Positions 10,596-22,515 of a stretch of DNA of 64,000 nt are shown one piece after another; positions within the stretch are counted from its first letter, which is position 1; each line of letters opens with the position of its first letter. The notes beneath the pieces were generated by a model. It saw nothing but the letters and a program-made list of their open reading frames with translations. It searched no databases and was not told the DNA's origin. The DNA comes from Kappaphycus alvarezii (lineage: Eukaryota > Rhodophyta > Florideophyceae > Gigartinales > Solieriaceae), in contig NADL03000458.1 of assembly GCA_002205965.3 (NCBI GenBank), forward strand, positions 310,001 through 374,000. The letters run 5' to 3'. A program made the translations under genes and the position numbers.

Positions 10596-11078
10596 TTAAA
10601 ATCCATTTGAAGCTCGGAAACCAGCGCGCGAAAATTTACGCAAAACTTCCTTACCAAGAAGTTCGACTGCACCATTACTCCACGGTGTATAGGGCAAGGT
10701 GAGGTGAGGGACCCGTAAACCTTTGGTGACTCTTCGTACTGTGTCTTTCTTGAAGTAGGTTGGCCCGTCGGACATTAAACCCTTGGGAATGATGAAGGCT
10801 GCGCACCAGTCGATTGGGGCGAGCGCGGCGTTCTCGGCAGCAGTGAATGGCGTGGAAAAGAAACACTTGTAGTATGAGTTATCGTCTCGAAGCATGAGAA
10901 CGTACTTTTGTCCTTTGCAACTGGGACCAATTTCGAGATAGTCGAACTGTAACAGGTCGTTCGGATGAGGAGCATGAACGGCGGGTCTGAAAGGGCGCGG
11001 CACCTTCTCACCCCCTAACGTAGAGATGAAGTGAATACATGCCTTCACATATTTTTGTATGTCAGCAGGCAGCGTGCT
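10596..11078 (-). pseudogene. gypsy-1 integrase core
   Basis: Continues the RT frame after a stop at 11079-11081 that replaces the Trp expected after RRYY. The core has the D,D-35-E pattern: Asp in LLQFDYLEIG, Asp in LMSDGPTYF, Glu in NGAVELLGKEVL. The second Cys of the HHCC zinc motif appears replaced (CIHF). The frame ends at 10596. Confidence 0.78.
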
Positions 11079-13169
11079 TCAGTAATATCTCCTGCTCAAT
11101 GTTTGCAGCGTTCCCTGGCGACCACGATGACCTGTGGGACCTGTGTGGGCAATGATGCAGAGATAGAGTTGGATCTCGATTGCACTGTCTGGAATCCAAA
11201 TGGAACCATTTGAAACTAACCATAGCCTGTCTACGAGGCGAGAGCCATCCGGTCGGTTCGTGAGGTTGTCGTTCTGAGCTTTCTTTATTTCTTCCGATGA
11301 TGGCCAACAAAAGGTGTCGGATATTGCAGAAGGCAAAACAGGCACCTGCACCAGGCGACGTACTACGTTGGGCGCGGACCATCTTGTGAGCATGTATGCC
11401 CAAACATTCTCTAGTCCGCTGATGTGAAAGCACGTGTATGAGAGCGCGCTCAGAAGTACAGCCCAATGAAGTACCTTTCGTGTCGACGATTGGCTAAGAT
11501 CAGGAACAAGGGAGAGTGGATCGGAAAGAAAGATAAGGTTGTTATGGTCGGTGTACAGTTCAAAACCTGCTACTGTCGCTGCGAGCCAGTGCATGCGTTC
11601 CACAGTGGCCATGATGGAAAAACCTTCTTTCTCAAGTGCAGACCAACCAAGATGCGTGACGTTAAATCTCCCTGAGCAGAAAGCCAGAGGGCTCTGGCGC
11701 TGCTTCTCGTAATGCTTGGATAAGTCATCGTACGGGACCTGAGTGACAATCACCGACCAGACGATGTCAGAAGCGTCTGTGTAAATGCAAAGCCGTTGCT
11801 CTCCATCGCGATTCGCGAGAGTCACGAGTTCGGCTAACGCCTTCTTGCAGCGTTTGAACGTCAACATTTCGTTGTAACCCCATACCAAGCTCTTCAGATC
11901 AACAGACGCGACAGCTCGCTTAGTTATCTTCCCTGCTTGCGCATAAACCTGTTCCATGAATTTCTGTAAAGGAAATATGAGGTTCGAGAAGTAGGGGATC
12001 CCTGTCTTTACACATTGGAGGGCAGAGATGAATTGTTGCCGGTGATACCCAGAAGTGGGAAGTTCTATGTTAAGCAGGCCGTCCAGTTGTCGTGGATCGT
12101 AGAGGACGCCATCAGCGTACACCACCCGACCGCACCAAAGGATGGAGGTAGCGAACAAGATACATTTTTTGGGGCGCAACCGGATGGAAAACTGTGCACA
12201 TGTGTGAAATAGGTGGCGAATTTCTTCTAGCAGGCCCCTGACTGTTGGGTTACGTAAAAGCATGTCGTCAAGCCAATACAGGAGTTGGATGAGGAAGTCT
12301 TTCGGGAGGATGTCAGCCAAGAGGGACTGCAAATGAGTGGTTGCATTTGTGGTACCATGTAACGCTCGCGTGGGCGAGAAAACGCCATCCGGAGTGATCA
12401 ACGACTGCAACGCCTGTGGATCCTTATCCAAAGGAAATTTCTTGTATCCGTGAGACAAGTCAAATGCAGCAAAGAACCTAGAACCCGCTAGCTTCAATAA
12501 TTCTTGTTCTATGTTCGACATAGGGTACTGATGCTTCACAGTGTACCTATTTATAGGCCGAAGATCAACTGTGAATCGGAATCGAGCTGGCCCCGGCTTC
12601 GGGTTAATGAGCGGTGCTGAAGCCTATGGGAATGCTGGATTAGGATATACCATACCAGTTCTCACTAGCTCCGAGAAAAAACTGTCTAGAAACCTTCTGT
12701 GGTCCTGAGAGTATTTGCGTGGGCGCACACGCACAGGAGTGGCATCTGGCGTAACAGTGATTTTCGGAGGCTTGACTTGTGCAGGCGGTCCCGAAGGCAG
12801 AGATGTGCGAAAGATGTCGATATGAGCGTCCACAATGTTTTGTAGTTCTTTGGCGTGTTCCTCTCCCAGACCATTTTGGACTGCTGCTGCAACCATAGCA
12901 TTTACTGCTGGTATAATGTACTCGTGTTGATCTTCATTGACGGAATCCGGGAGTGCAGGGACAGGGAATGGATCAGAATTTTGGCGTGCCGTGTGGTAAT
13001 TCACCCTTCGACGGTCTTCTGCTAAGGCTTTTGGTTCCAATGTGTTGGAGGAACCATGCAGTCGGGCGATCATCAGACGGCTGGCATACCCGTTGGCGGA
13101 CATGAATATTGGATTTCCAACGTCTGAGCTGTCGGCACAGTTAAGAGCGAATCTTTTGTTATCCAACAA
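11079..13169 (-). pseudogene. gypsy-1 reverse transcriptase-RNase H
   Basis: One frame interrupted by a TAG at 12624-12626 where Trp is expected (NPAFP*ASAPL). The upstream part is the protease-RT linker (IFRTSLPSGPP, TPVRVRPRKYS, GMVYPNP). The RT core follows with FFAAFDLSHGYKKF, TNATTHLQSLL and YWLDDML (catalytic box at ~12264-12278). The RNase H follows with IYTDASD, WSALEKEGFSIM and YTDHNNLIFL. The end of the frame carries part of the integrase zinc region (HTGPTGHRGRQGTL). Confidence 0.82.
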
Positions 13170-13556
13170 AGTGTAGGTGTCTACTCAAAGGTGTTTCAAA
13201 ACGGGCCTGCCGATGAGAAGGTTGTCGCAGGCAAGGTCGTCGTCTCCCACCAGGAATGATACGTTCATCAATGCAAGATTACCAGAGGCGAGATAAAGTA
13301 TGATTCATGGTGAAGTACACATCCTTGAGAATGTAAACTTCTGTGCAGTGTTGGCCTTCTATCTTTTCAAAGCAACGGACAGCGTTAATTTTTCAATGGC
13401 CACCACCTCTCCAATTCCTTTGGCAGCTGCGGTTTCGGCAAGCCATGGTGAGACGATGCTGTCATCAGTCCTGTCGTCACAAAGTCCACTCGAGTCCAGA
13501 CAGGCCGTGCAGGTTGTCGAGGTAACGGAGAATTCGGTATCGTGAGATGGGCGCAA
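13170..13556 (-). pseudogene. gypsy-1 aspartic protease
   Basis: Minus-strand sequence with an active-site-like ACLDSSGLCDDRTDDS, then AKGIGEVVAIEKL and, after frame changes, LACDNLLIGRPVLKH. The last matches the flap and C-terminal part of retropepsins in this gypsy lineage. The catalytic triplet reads DSSG instead of DSG, an extra Ser, so activity is doubtful. The frame differs from Gag, as expected for a Gag-Pol shift. Confidence 0.6.
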
Positions 13557-13561
13557 AGCTC

Positions 13562-14590
13562 CTACTTTTCCAGAGCTTCCTTGATTCTGTCTGTTCTTCT
13601 GTGAGCGTGTAGAGCGCGACGGTCCACCTGCCCCCTTCTTGGAAGCAATACTGGCTTTGAGAGCTTCCTTTTATTGATCACTGGCTGACGGGTAGTTTTC
13701 AATCCACTGTCGTTCTTCGGCTTTCTTGCAAGGCGGGTAAGGCCGAAGGGAGGCGGTCTCCGGGATGTGCTCTTCCGTGGGACAGGTTTCGTGGAGAGGA
13801 AAGAATCAGAGTGCTCCTTTTCGACAGGATTCGCTGGCGGCTGGTGTTGTGAGGGTTTTGACGAGCTACGCGTTTTCTTTGTTCTCGATTTGGTCGGTGG
13901 ATCATTGTCAATGATCTGAAAAGCTTCGGCGACATTCATTGCATGTTTCATGAAACCTTTGAAGTCGCTGTTGATCGAAGCGTGAACCAACTCCAGATAT
14001 GTTTGCAGCCTTTGCTGTAGAGCTTTTGGCTTGATCGTGTAAACCAGATGGCCTACAGACAGGTTCGGGTGTTCTTTAATTACCTATGTGAGCCCATTGC
14101 GGTTTAAGGCAGAGACATAATTCGTAAAAAAGTGCTTCATGCGTGAACGTGAGGATGTGTCTGTCATGTCTACGCTTTTTTCACGTCTGATGATTGTCTC
14201 GATTGCTGCTATGGTCATCACATATTTGTCTTCTTCTGGCTCCGACTCAAGATACGCGCGAAGTTTTTCGTCGGTCAATTCGTCAAGTTCGTTAACCCCA
14301 TAGATGTAATCCAAGTCAGTCGAAGATTGTAGCCACTCACTGTCGACAAAGTAAGCCAAATTAACGGGGCCCACAGGTTCCATGGTAATGTCATCCGGTA
14401 CCGTAAGCTGAATGGCCCAGGATGTCACTTCTTTGAAATATTGATCATACTGACGCAGAAGTACTCGAATCGCCCTCGATGATGTAGAAAGCAAACGCGG
14501 GTGGTTTACCGAGAAAGCGACAGAAAACGGTGGTTGAGGGATGTAATGTTCATTTTCATTTTCGCACGAAGGCGTCGATGCAGACGCCAT
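13562..14590 (-). pseudogene. gypsy-1 Gag, one internal stop
   Basis: Starts at the ATG at 14588-14590, about 50 nt inside the 5' LTR. About 168 residues, a TAG at 14084-14086, then the same frame stays open to 13562, giving about 343 codons in all. The second part is basic and Ser/Lys/Arg-rich (DPPTKSRTKKTRSSSKPS), typical of a nucleic-acid-binding Gag tail. No CCHC knuckle is visible. Assignment rests mainly on position between the 5' LTR and protease. Confidence 0.62.
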
Positions 14591-14641
14591 AGTGTTGATC
14601 GAACGGAATACTGTTGAAGCGCAGTATCGCAGTGATCACTT

Positions 14642-14881
14642 TGCGCAGTTGCGGCGCGAAGGTTGTGAATCCAGAAGCGTCTGAAATTCCGATGACTCTC
14701 ATCTTTACTGAGAGGAATATTCTACTTTTAGTACTGTTGTGTGTTTCCGAAAAGGAAACGGACATGTATTTCCTAGAACAAGTGTTTCGTAATCGGTAAC
14801 TGTTACCCACGATGACGCAATCGTGGTTTTCATGGAGCTTTGGATAGCAACTTATCGGTCATGTAGGTGTGTTACCCACTA
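14642..14881 (-). repeat. gypsy-1 5' LTR
   Basis: About 240 bp, direct repeat of 9592-9833 at roughly 90% identity. On the - strand it precedes Gag. No convincing tRNA primer site is seen between it and the Gag start. Confidence 0.82.
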
Positions 14882-16730
14882 AACATTGGTTTCGTTTCCG
14901 CGAAAGAGAAGCTAAAGGTTGGTAGACAAAGCCTGATAACGGAGCAATTTTATGGACGATAGGGGCTACGAAATGAAGTAGTGCAAGATTTAAATTAGCG
15001 CAGTGATTTTTCTCAACTTCGGTCTCAAGAGGCACTATATCGCGATCTGCCTGAACAGTAATCAAATAGTCACTGACATATGATAAAAAAAGTATCACAT
15101 ATGCAAATATTAGACTTTGTACCAATTATTTGATGCGCTTTGGAAAATCATTAATTTTAAAAAACACCCCAAATATCCCCCCCAATGTTAAACTTGTGCT
15201 GCCGTCTGTAAGTTTCAGAAGCATGAAATTGCATGCCAGTCCCAGCCCTCTTGCGCTCCATGCAGCGCTGCTGTGTCAATCGTCACACGTGGGGTGAACC
15301 TGGTATATAAGAGAGGCGGAAAGTGTAAATAAAGTATAAAAGGAGAGGGTCGGAAAAAGGGTATGAAAGGAGACACCAACCTTAACGAAGTAATAAAAAA
15401 GTAAATAAAGAGAGGGGCAGAAAGTAAAAATAAAAGAAAATAAAGAATAAACAAGTTGGAATGGTAGAAGGGAGCGTGACGCCGAAAGTACAAGTAGGAT
15501 TGCACCGCAACGTCTGAAGTCACGCCAAATCTGCTGGAACCGGGACAAAAGTGCCAGACGGAAGCACATCAAATTGATGTACAAAAAAATGGTGCAACGC
15601 TGCATCCGTACCCACATTATTGAAGCAAGGGACGCATAGGAGCTGTGCAGTTGGTGAGAAGTCCATTGTTTCTGACCAAAGGGCTTCCTTCCACCCGCAA
15701 ACTTCACAGAACAGAATGTAAAAGTACCAGAGTCTGCTAACAAAGCGCTATGTTTCAGGTTTAGAGACAGATTTTTCTTTTCAGGGACAATTGATGGGTA
15801 TTTTTGTAGCATCTGATGGTTTACCGCGCAGTATTCAGATATTCGATTTTGTCATGCCAGTAACACAAGTTCTGCAAAAAAAATGAGGTATATGCATGTA
15901 AAATTTGTTCAGAATAGTATAAATCAGTAATTACTGTCCACAGAAAAGTAAAAAGCCAATGAGATTACTAAGCCGTGCCAAGTGGAAAATGTTTGAGGTA
16001 AAAAAATAGCTGCTTTTTGTACCTTAAAACATGGTAGAGGCAGCAAAAGGCCCTTCTCCGCCTTATAGGCGGAATTCCGCCCCTTCTGAACGGCTATTTT
16101 TTCTTTACCAGTTGCTATGAAGTTATTGATGTTTATTGTTTTTTGCTGTTCCAAGACTTCTCAAGATACAAAATACATCTACTGCAGTGGTATTAATACT
16201 ACAAACTACTTATTATAAGTGTGTCCGGGTGATTGAGACATGAGTGACTCAAAGATATGTAACCGGCAGAACAAAACGTTGCGAAAACGAACCAGTTTGA
16301 CTTGAAATAAGAAACATAACTGGTAACATAACCGTAATGGTATGGGGGTTGGAAATGGGTTTCTATAACTTAAATAGTTGATTAATAAGAGATATGTCCA
16401 GAAAAGGTGAGTCAAGGAGTTACCCAGAATGATTGGCCAGACTTTATATTACAGTTACAAAGAAGTAGTCATTGGACGTAAGAAGCGGAGATATTAGAAG
16501 TACCAGTCAGCGACAGTAAATTCTAAACATCATTAAAGCATCCAAGTAGATTCAATAAAATCCCAAACAGCAGTAGTTTTCGGCCGAAAACAAGCTCATG
16601 ACATCATTCCACTTTTGCACTGGACGTTATTGTCTCAAATGTCAATCGGTATATGAGAAGCATGGGAAAGTCATGCATGTAGAATGAAAAGATCTGATCG
16701 AAATGGAGAAGGAAATTTGACGACTAAAAA
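14882..16730. other. No gene recognised; purine-rich tract and palindrome
   Basis: AT-rich. 15308-15480 is strongly purine-rich on the + strand with imperfect 'aaagtaaataaagagagggg' units; its complement gives a hydrophobic open frame that I do not believe. A 14-nt perfect palindrome ggcggaattccgcc lies at 16068-16081, next to another ccgcc arm. The inverted-repeat motif at 15117-15143 is listed separately. Confidence 0.4.
15117..15143 (+). repeat. Left copy of a dispersed inverted repeat (candidate element terminus)
   Basis: Begins TTGTACCAATTATTTGATGC and continues CTTTGG. It matches the reverse complement of 36078-36104 at about 23 of 25 positions. Both copies lead inward to an AT stretch and then a caccccaa run with poly-C. 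This could be the left end of the 21-kb composite block. Confidence 0.55.
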
Positions 16731-18514
16731 GTGATAATGCAAGCACGTGGTACATGTGTGAACATAGGAGAGACGCTTGAGACGGTGGTTACAGAGTTTT
16801 CCGACATTGGGAAACTGAAAATAGCGATTTGCATTAAAACCGAAGCACCAGATGGGGAAAAAAATATTTTCATAGTTATGGAGGATGTAGGAACTTCAAA
16901 TGGTATGCGTATAACGAAATCATTTACGGGAAATGACTGGATGAACAACATTGAAGTTGACAATTTACCAAGTGTTATCGATCGTCCAGTTTCGAGGGAA
17001 TATAATTGGGAATATTTGGAACTGGAAACTATGCAAGGATCAAAAAGACTGCCCATTATGCCTGCAACAAAAATAATGATGAAACAAGCTGTATGGAGAC
17101 AGAAAAGTTACGAAGTCGACGCGATCGTATCGTGTCAGTGGAACCCAATGGAGAAAGTATGGAACTGGGACAGACACAAGGACTGATGAGACTGCCGACT
17201 GAACCAAGGGTTGCAGTTGCACATGTGAACAACCGGCCTCAAATCGAAGAGGTACTTGAAAAAAGCCCAAAAAACCAGTTCACCTCATTTCTGACGATGT
17301 GGTAGCTCGTGGTCAGTCTCTTCTGCGAGATGCATGCAGTATTTCGGCACACTCAAGAATGATGAGATACTATGATACTGAAGCTCTGAGTGTGAGTCTT
17401 GTTGCTGAGATTTTTACGCAATTCTTTAAGATATACAAAAGAACTAGGGTGGAGTCCGGTAGTAAGATACATGGCTTACAATATATAAGTCTTGTTCTAA
17501 ATAGATTGAGAGACAAGACTGTCTCCAAGTCAAAAATTGTTATGAGGAGAACTGGGTCGAGACCTTACGAAGTCATTGGGAGACGTCACTGTGTCATGAA
17601 GATCGGAAAATGAAGTAAAAATCCAAAAAAGTACATATCGCTTTGATCCTTGCTCTTCTAGAGAGCGATCCTCCTAGGATAAAAGTGGAAGAACTATTAA
17701 GAGAGTATGCCTTGAAGGGATATGGCCACATGACGTGCGTATATCTCAAACGTGAGGACCACACTTCCTGTTGTAGCCCACGAGAATCTAGTGTTTTGAA
17801 GAATGGAAATGGAGAATTTCTCGAAAAAGTAACTGTTGATCAATTTCCAACATTCATCATGGGTGAGGAAATACAAAACGGAGAAATCGTAGTATTGTTC
17901 TAGTCATTTGAGAAGGAAGAAAGTAGTGTTGTTCGACTAACTAGCAAAGACCTTTTGAAAGACCAGCTGCCCTACTAAAGCAATGGGTTTCTCGCGTCAA
18001 TCTGAAAGTGGAATATGGTATAATTCTAGGGTCGGCTATACTTGTGGAGGGCAAAATTTTCCGTTCTCTACAGACACCTTCGCGACCACTTCCCATGGAT
18101 ATTTGCCACTGCAGCTTACATTGTGATTTCAAAAGTACTTACAAGCAGGACTACGGTGACCCAAGAGATGTTGGGAAACGTGAGTATCCAGTATCTGAAT
18201 GTTATAATCACAAGATTGCATCAAAGTACAAGAAGATGAATTTCAACGGAGGAGTGCCAAAGTATATCTCGGACCTTGAAGCAGCAACAGAATTTTTCCG
18301 GCATTTCGAACATATACCGATCTCTGACCATTCAGAAGCGTCCCTTATATCTGTGAAATGGAAACCAATAAGAGCAGGTGATAAAATATGTTACAATAGA
18401 ATAAATAATCCCAGGCACATGAGGGAGCACGGAGAATTTGGAATTCGAAATCAGCGTAGTTTCTTGATGAAGAACTGGGAAGCTCTCCGACATCATGAAG
18501 TGGACAGTAAGTAG
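16731..18514 (+). pseudogene. Unrecognised degenerate protein A
   Basis: Coding-like sequence spread over several + strand frames: 16731-17186, 17006-17305, 17299-17613, 17643-17903, 18008-18514. The pieces join in order into a product of roughly 550-600 residues with balanced composition (for example LVAEIFTQFFKIYKRTRVES, IKVEELLREYALKGYGHMTC). I find no domain I can name. It is on the same strand as, and upstream of, the KDZ transposase, and may be an accessory gene of the same element or an unrelated relic. Confidence 0.4.
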
Positions 18515-20919
18515 CCAGATGATATATGCTCTCTATCCTCCCATCAAGTACACTACAAAACAGCTAACAGGAGTAGGTAAAGTTGAGAAATAGTCATGAT
18601 CGATGACTCAGAGTCACAGTAGATGGTGGGGACGGTAATTTCCCAAGCGTTATAAGCAAAATATGCTCACCTGAGGAACCCCTGTGAATAGAAGATTGTG
18701 GAGCAAGAAACTGATGGGGCACAAATATCGCCAACTCTACGCTTATGATTTCAATGTATCCAGGACTAAATGTCACAATAGATAAAATGTGAAGTAAGAT
18801 AGACGGAATATTAAGATTCCACAGAAATGTGTTTAGAGTAATTGAAGATGCTCCTGGCGGAATCCTTTCAACATGGAAGGAGAACTGGAAAAGTACATAG
18901 ACTAAGCCCGAGGCTCTTTGCACATTACTGAAGAGTACTGAGGTAATAGAAGAGTGATAGATAATATAATGGAGTTCCAGTGAAGTCAGTATTCGGTATT
19001 CAGACTATACAGTTTTCTCAACCATTTATACACAATCAATGTAGTGACAGAAAGGTACATAGAATATATAAAACAGACATACTGTGTGACCTTGAGACTA
19101 TAAGAACAGCTATATAACGTACTATAAAGAAGAGAATTAAATTGAATATTAGATTCAATTATCTGACTTTACGTTTTTGACTGTATGGTTCAGCTATGTC
19201 ATAATATTCAAAGGTTATTCAAATTTGTGCAGGCACCATCTAATTCAAACTACGTGGCATCATTTGTGAACAATAATATAGGAATATATGACGAAGTCAA
19301 CCAATGACTTTGATATTCCAATCATTCTGACAGGTTCGATTAACATCTCTGAAGATTACGAGAATTCTTTTTCATTGAAACCTTCCATTTAGGTTCACCT
19401 GACTCACTTGATTCCTAGACGGAAACCGTCGGAATTCTTCAGCGGACATTCCGAGCAAACGTAGTTGAGCTTCTGGTTCGTGGCGCGAGCACCTTCTCTA
19501 CAACGGTCAAAATACGGAACTATACAAAAAAAAATCAAGGATACAGTATGTTTGCAGCTGGGGCTAGTATCAAATATATAATATATAAATGAAAAAGTAT
19601 TGCATACTATACAGTACTACTGTGTAATGCTTGAAACTTTTCTTTATTCTTTCCTTCTTGCCTAGGCCAAGCGGAAACTTTTTCTCCCCTTTTTCCCACG
19701 TTCGCTCGACACGGTACAGCATATATACTGTACTGTGACGGGTATACAGTACAGTACCTAACCCTGGATTAGCTGGGGGAGATACAATACAGTATCTCCC
19801 CAGCTCAGTAAGTGAGCTCGCACAGCATACATACTGCATATCATCAGTTATGTATGCAGAGGGACTTTTGAATTCATTGATACTGCTACATGTGGTGGGC
19901 AATGCTGCGAATGGATGATAAAATCCATGCATTCATTCAGTGTTTCCTTGACTGTCCTCCCTGGACAAAGCTGTCGACGCGAACAAAATGTGGTCGAAAG
20001 CGGGAATGAAACATGAAAATGTATCGGAGGCTTTCAGAGTACTCAATAAGCCCGAAAATGAATGCACAAAACACGCCTATTTCATTGATAGGGGTACTAT
20101 TCAATATACGGGGCGAGAAATAGACTGTTGAGGAGGGGACATTAATGGCTCGAGTGACGAGATTTTTGCCATCGAAGCGCAGAAACCTCAATCTCTTTCG
20201 TTCCGTCCTGAATAAATGGGCATGGTCAGAAGATTTTCGATTCGGGTTACGTCTGATAAGAAATTTGGACCAGAAGAGGAGAGTATTGGAGAGGTCGTTA
20301 ATGGAAGCTACACAGGAATAAGAAGAAATGTGGGAAGGCTAGATCCATGCATTCAAAACCGAGTTGGAGCCCGACATGGAAGAGGTGGAAAAAAGTGTGG
20401 ATCTAATAACTTACAATGTCGCCTGGAAATACCGAAATGGGTGAAGAAGATGTCTACTGTTGCTCTTCTAAGCAATTAAGGAGGAATTTTAGACAGTTTC
20501 ATGACCAGGATGAAGCAATTGGATAGAGAATTTCACGACTGTGCGTTACGAGAAGGAAATGCGTGGGTTTGCGACGATGAAGGGGAAGTTTGAAGATTTT
20601 CTGTCTGACCGACCTATTCATAACGCAAGGAAGCTATTCGAATTGATTCCAAACATTCCTTATCTTTGCTTGGTAACGAAATTGAACTTCTCCCAAGTTG
20701 GCTCGAATGGTTACGAAATGGATAAACACGTCGTCGTGTTTTGATTAGGTGGGGATGGAAAATCTCGATGCTCCTCTTTGGGAAGGACGAAGTACATGAT
20801 TATGGAATCTGAAATTAAATTTATCCATACGAGAATGCTGAATGAAATAAGGTGATATTTGATTTTTATTATCACTATCACTTGAGCAAGTCGGTAAAAT
20901 TTTAAGTCATGCTTACCGC
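18515..20919. other. No gene recognised; AT-rich with short open frames
   Basis: AT-rich DNA between protein A and the KDZ gene. 19.73-19.80 kb has several TACTGTA/TACAGTA-type motifs. The + strand open frames 20216-20479 and 20541-20744 may be the decayed N-terminus of the KDZ gene (basic, Gly/Arg-rich), but no motif proves it. Confidence 0.35.
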
Positions 20920-22515
20920 TTGGGCCGCGAAGTATCTATTAAACAATTCGAAGAAAGGTGTCCAGCGACGGTGAAGATCCACGAAGATTCGATCGTAGTA
21001 TTGTCATTGATTCGCAAGTGTGAGGTGCAGAACAGCATATGCTTCATTTCGATCCGGATTATTCGGAAAAGTGGGACATTCGTATGTTCTTTCTGCGATA
21101 CAGGGAGTAGTGGAGAATGGGAGCCCATCGTGTATCTAAGAGGAGACGACAAGACGTGGAAAGTAGTTTCCTGCCAACAGAAACCACAGAAACGGTACAG
21201 GACCCTTTGCCAGCCCAAAATGGGGACGTGGAAGGCAGTGAAGATTATGAACATAAACAGGAAACTATTGTCCTGAACTGTATTAAAGATGATATTAAAG
21301 GAAACAGTGATCCAAACATCCGTGTTGACAGTAAGACATTAGGGAAAAATCCTTCCTGTCCTTTTCTCCAGTCAGTTGCTTCAGATCCATTGATGTTGAC
21401 TCAGCCGTATGTGGAAGTTCTTGTAACAAGCATCAATACAGAATATATGCCTCCTCTGTGTGTCCAGTTTGTGGAAATGACCAGAGTCATACGATAAAGG
21501 GAGTTACTGAATATGGGGTACTTCTGTGCAGCTTGCGTCCTTGTAATATGCAAATTGAAAACTACACATGTTCTAACTGTTAAATGTTCATAGAACCAGA
21601 GGGCAGGGAACAGTGTATACTATTTCTATCATCAAAAAGTGCAGTAACCCACGTTATGTGGAGATATCAGTTGACAGGAGTTGTTCTCGGGAACGGGACA
21701 GTATCTGGTAGACTGAAGGAAGATCACTCCCAAACCGTGTCTCTCTAATACAATTTGAGGTTCTACCGAGGTGCCCTTCGTGCAGGTCTGTGAAAATCAT
21801 GCACCAGATGTTTAGTCTGATGCTGAAATTAATGACGAAACAACCTGATGCTGAATTGCTCAACTGTCTCAAATGCACTTCTGGGAAAAGAATGGTCGCA
21901 ATTTGTGTTGTTGGTATCCAGCAGGGATATCTGAAGAAGTACTATAAAGGCTTCTATACGCTTTCGCAATGTTGTACTCAATCTACGCAGAGAATACAGT
22001 GTTACTTTGGCAGTACATACCGTCCGAACACGATAGTGCTTAGGAGGGGAAAAACTGGCTTAATGTTTGGGAAAATTGTAGGTGGGAAAAATCTGTCTGA
22101 AAGTCGAAAGAACGTCAGAGACTTCTCCGCTTGCCTCACGTTGATTCAATCTACGAATGGTCCTGATCATTTTTGCCCTGGATCAGTGTGTGGCCGTACT
22201 CCAGGTGATTCTATGAATGATTTGGGGAAAAACAGCTACCTTCGTGTGCTAGATGGCTTATTTACATCATTTTTTGACAAAGAATCCATTGAAAGTAGGA
22301 TCCTGCATCCTCTTCATCGCTTTGTAGCCAGTCTATCTGTCAACGATACCTCATATCTTGAAGAAATGTGTGGGAAAAGTTATCCACCATGCCAATCAAT
22401 CAATGCAGCAATACTCAATGGAATTAGAAAGCTGCGAAAGCAATCTTCAAGGATCATTGAAGATGGTGTGTGTTGGAATTCAATTATTAGAAATTCATTG
22501 CCTCATAATTCATGA
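20920..22515 (+). pseudogene. KDZ-type transposase, N-terminal and CXXC-rich part
   Basis: Several + frames joined by single-base shifts. Cysteine pairs appear in order: CSFC, CPVCG at 21461-21475, YTCSNC at ~21563-21580, CPSC at ~21772-21783 and CLKC. They resemble the CxC zinc clusters that precede the catalytic part of Kyakuja-Dileera-Zisupton (KDZ) transposases. The 241-residue frame 21790-22515 follows, with no motif of its own. The catalytic C-terminus resumes at ~27.5 kb, so the gene is split by the 22.9-27.4 kb insertion. The name rests mainly on the C-terminal half. Confidence 0.55.

Larger units (their letters stand above)
9592..14881 (-). mobile_element. gypsy-1: Ty3/gypsy LTR retrotransposon with chromodomain, inactivated
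   Basis: The 5.29-kb element is bounded by two direct LTRs and reads on the - strand as Gag, protease, RT-RNase H, integrase, chromodomain (chromovirus order). By eye the LTRs are about 90% identical (roughly 24 substitutions plus a 2-nt gap), so the insertion is old. No matching target duplication is seen. At least three in-frame stops and several frameshifts interrupt the coding part. Confidence 0.88.

Noticed and set aside
9585-14886. Target site duplication for gypsy-1
   Set aside because: No matching 4-6 bp at any plausible LTR end.
15276-15812. 178-residue hydrophobic ORF on the - strand
   Set aside because: Its second half is the complement of a purine-rich tract, which produces Phe/Leu/Ser runs; no motif or homologue recognised.
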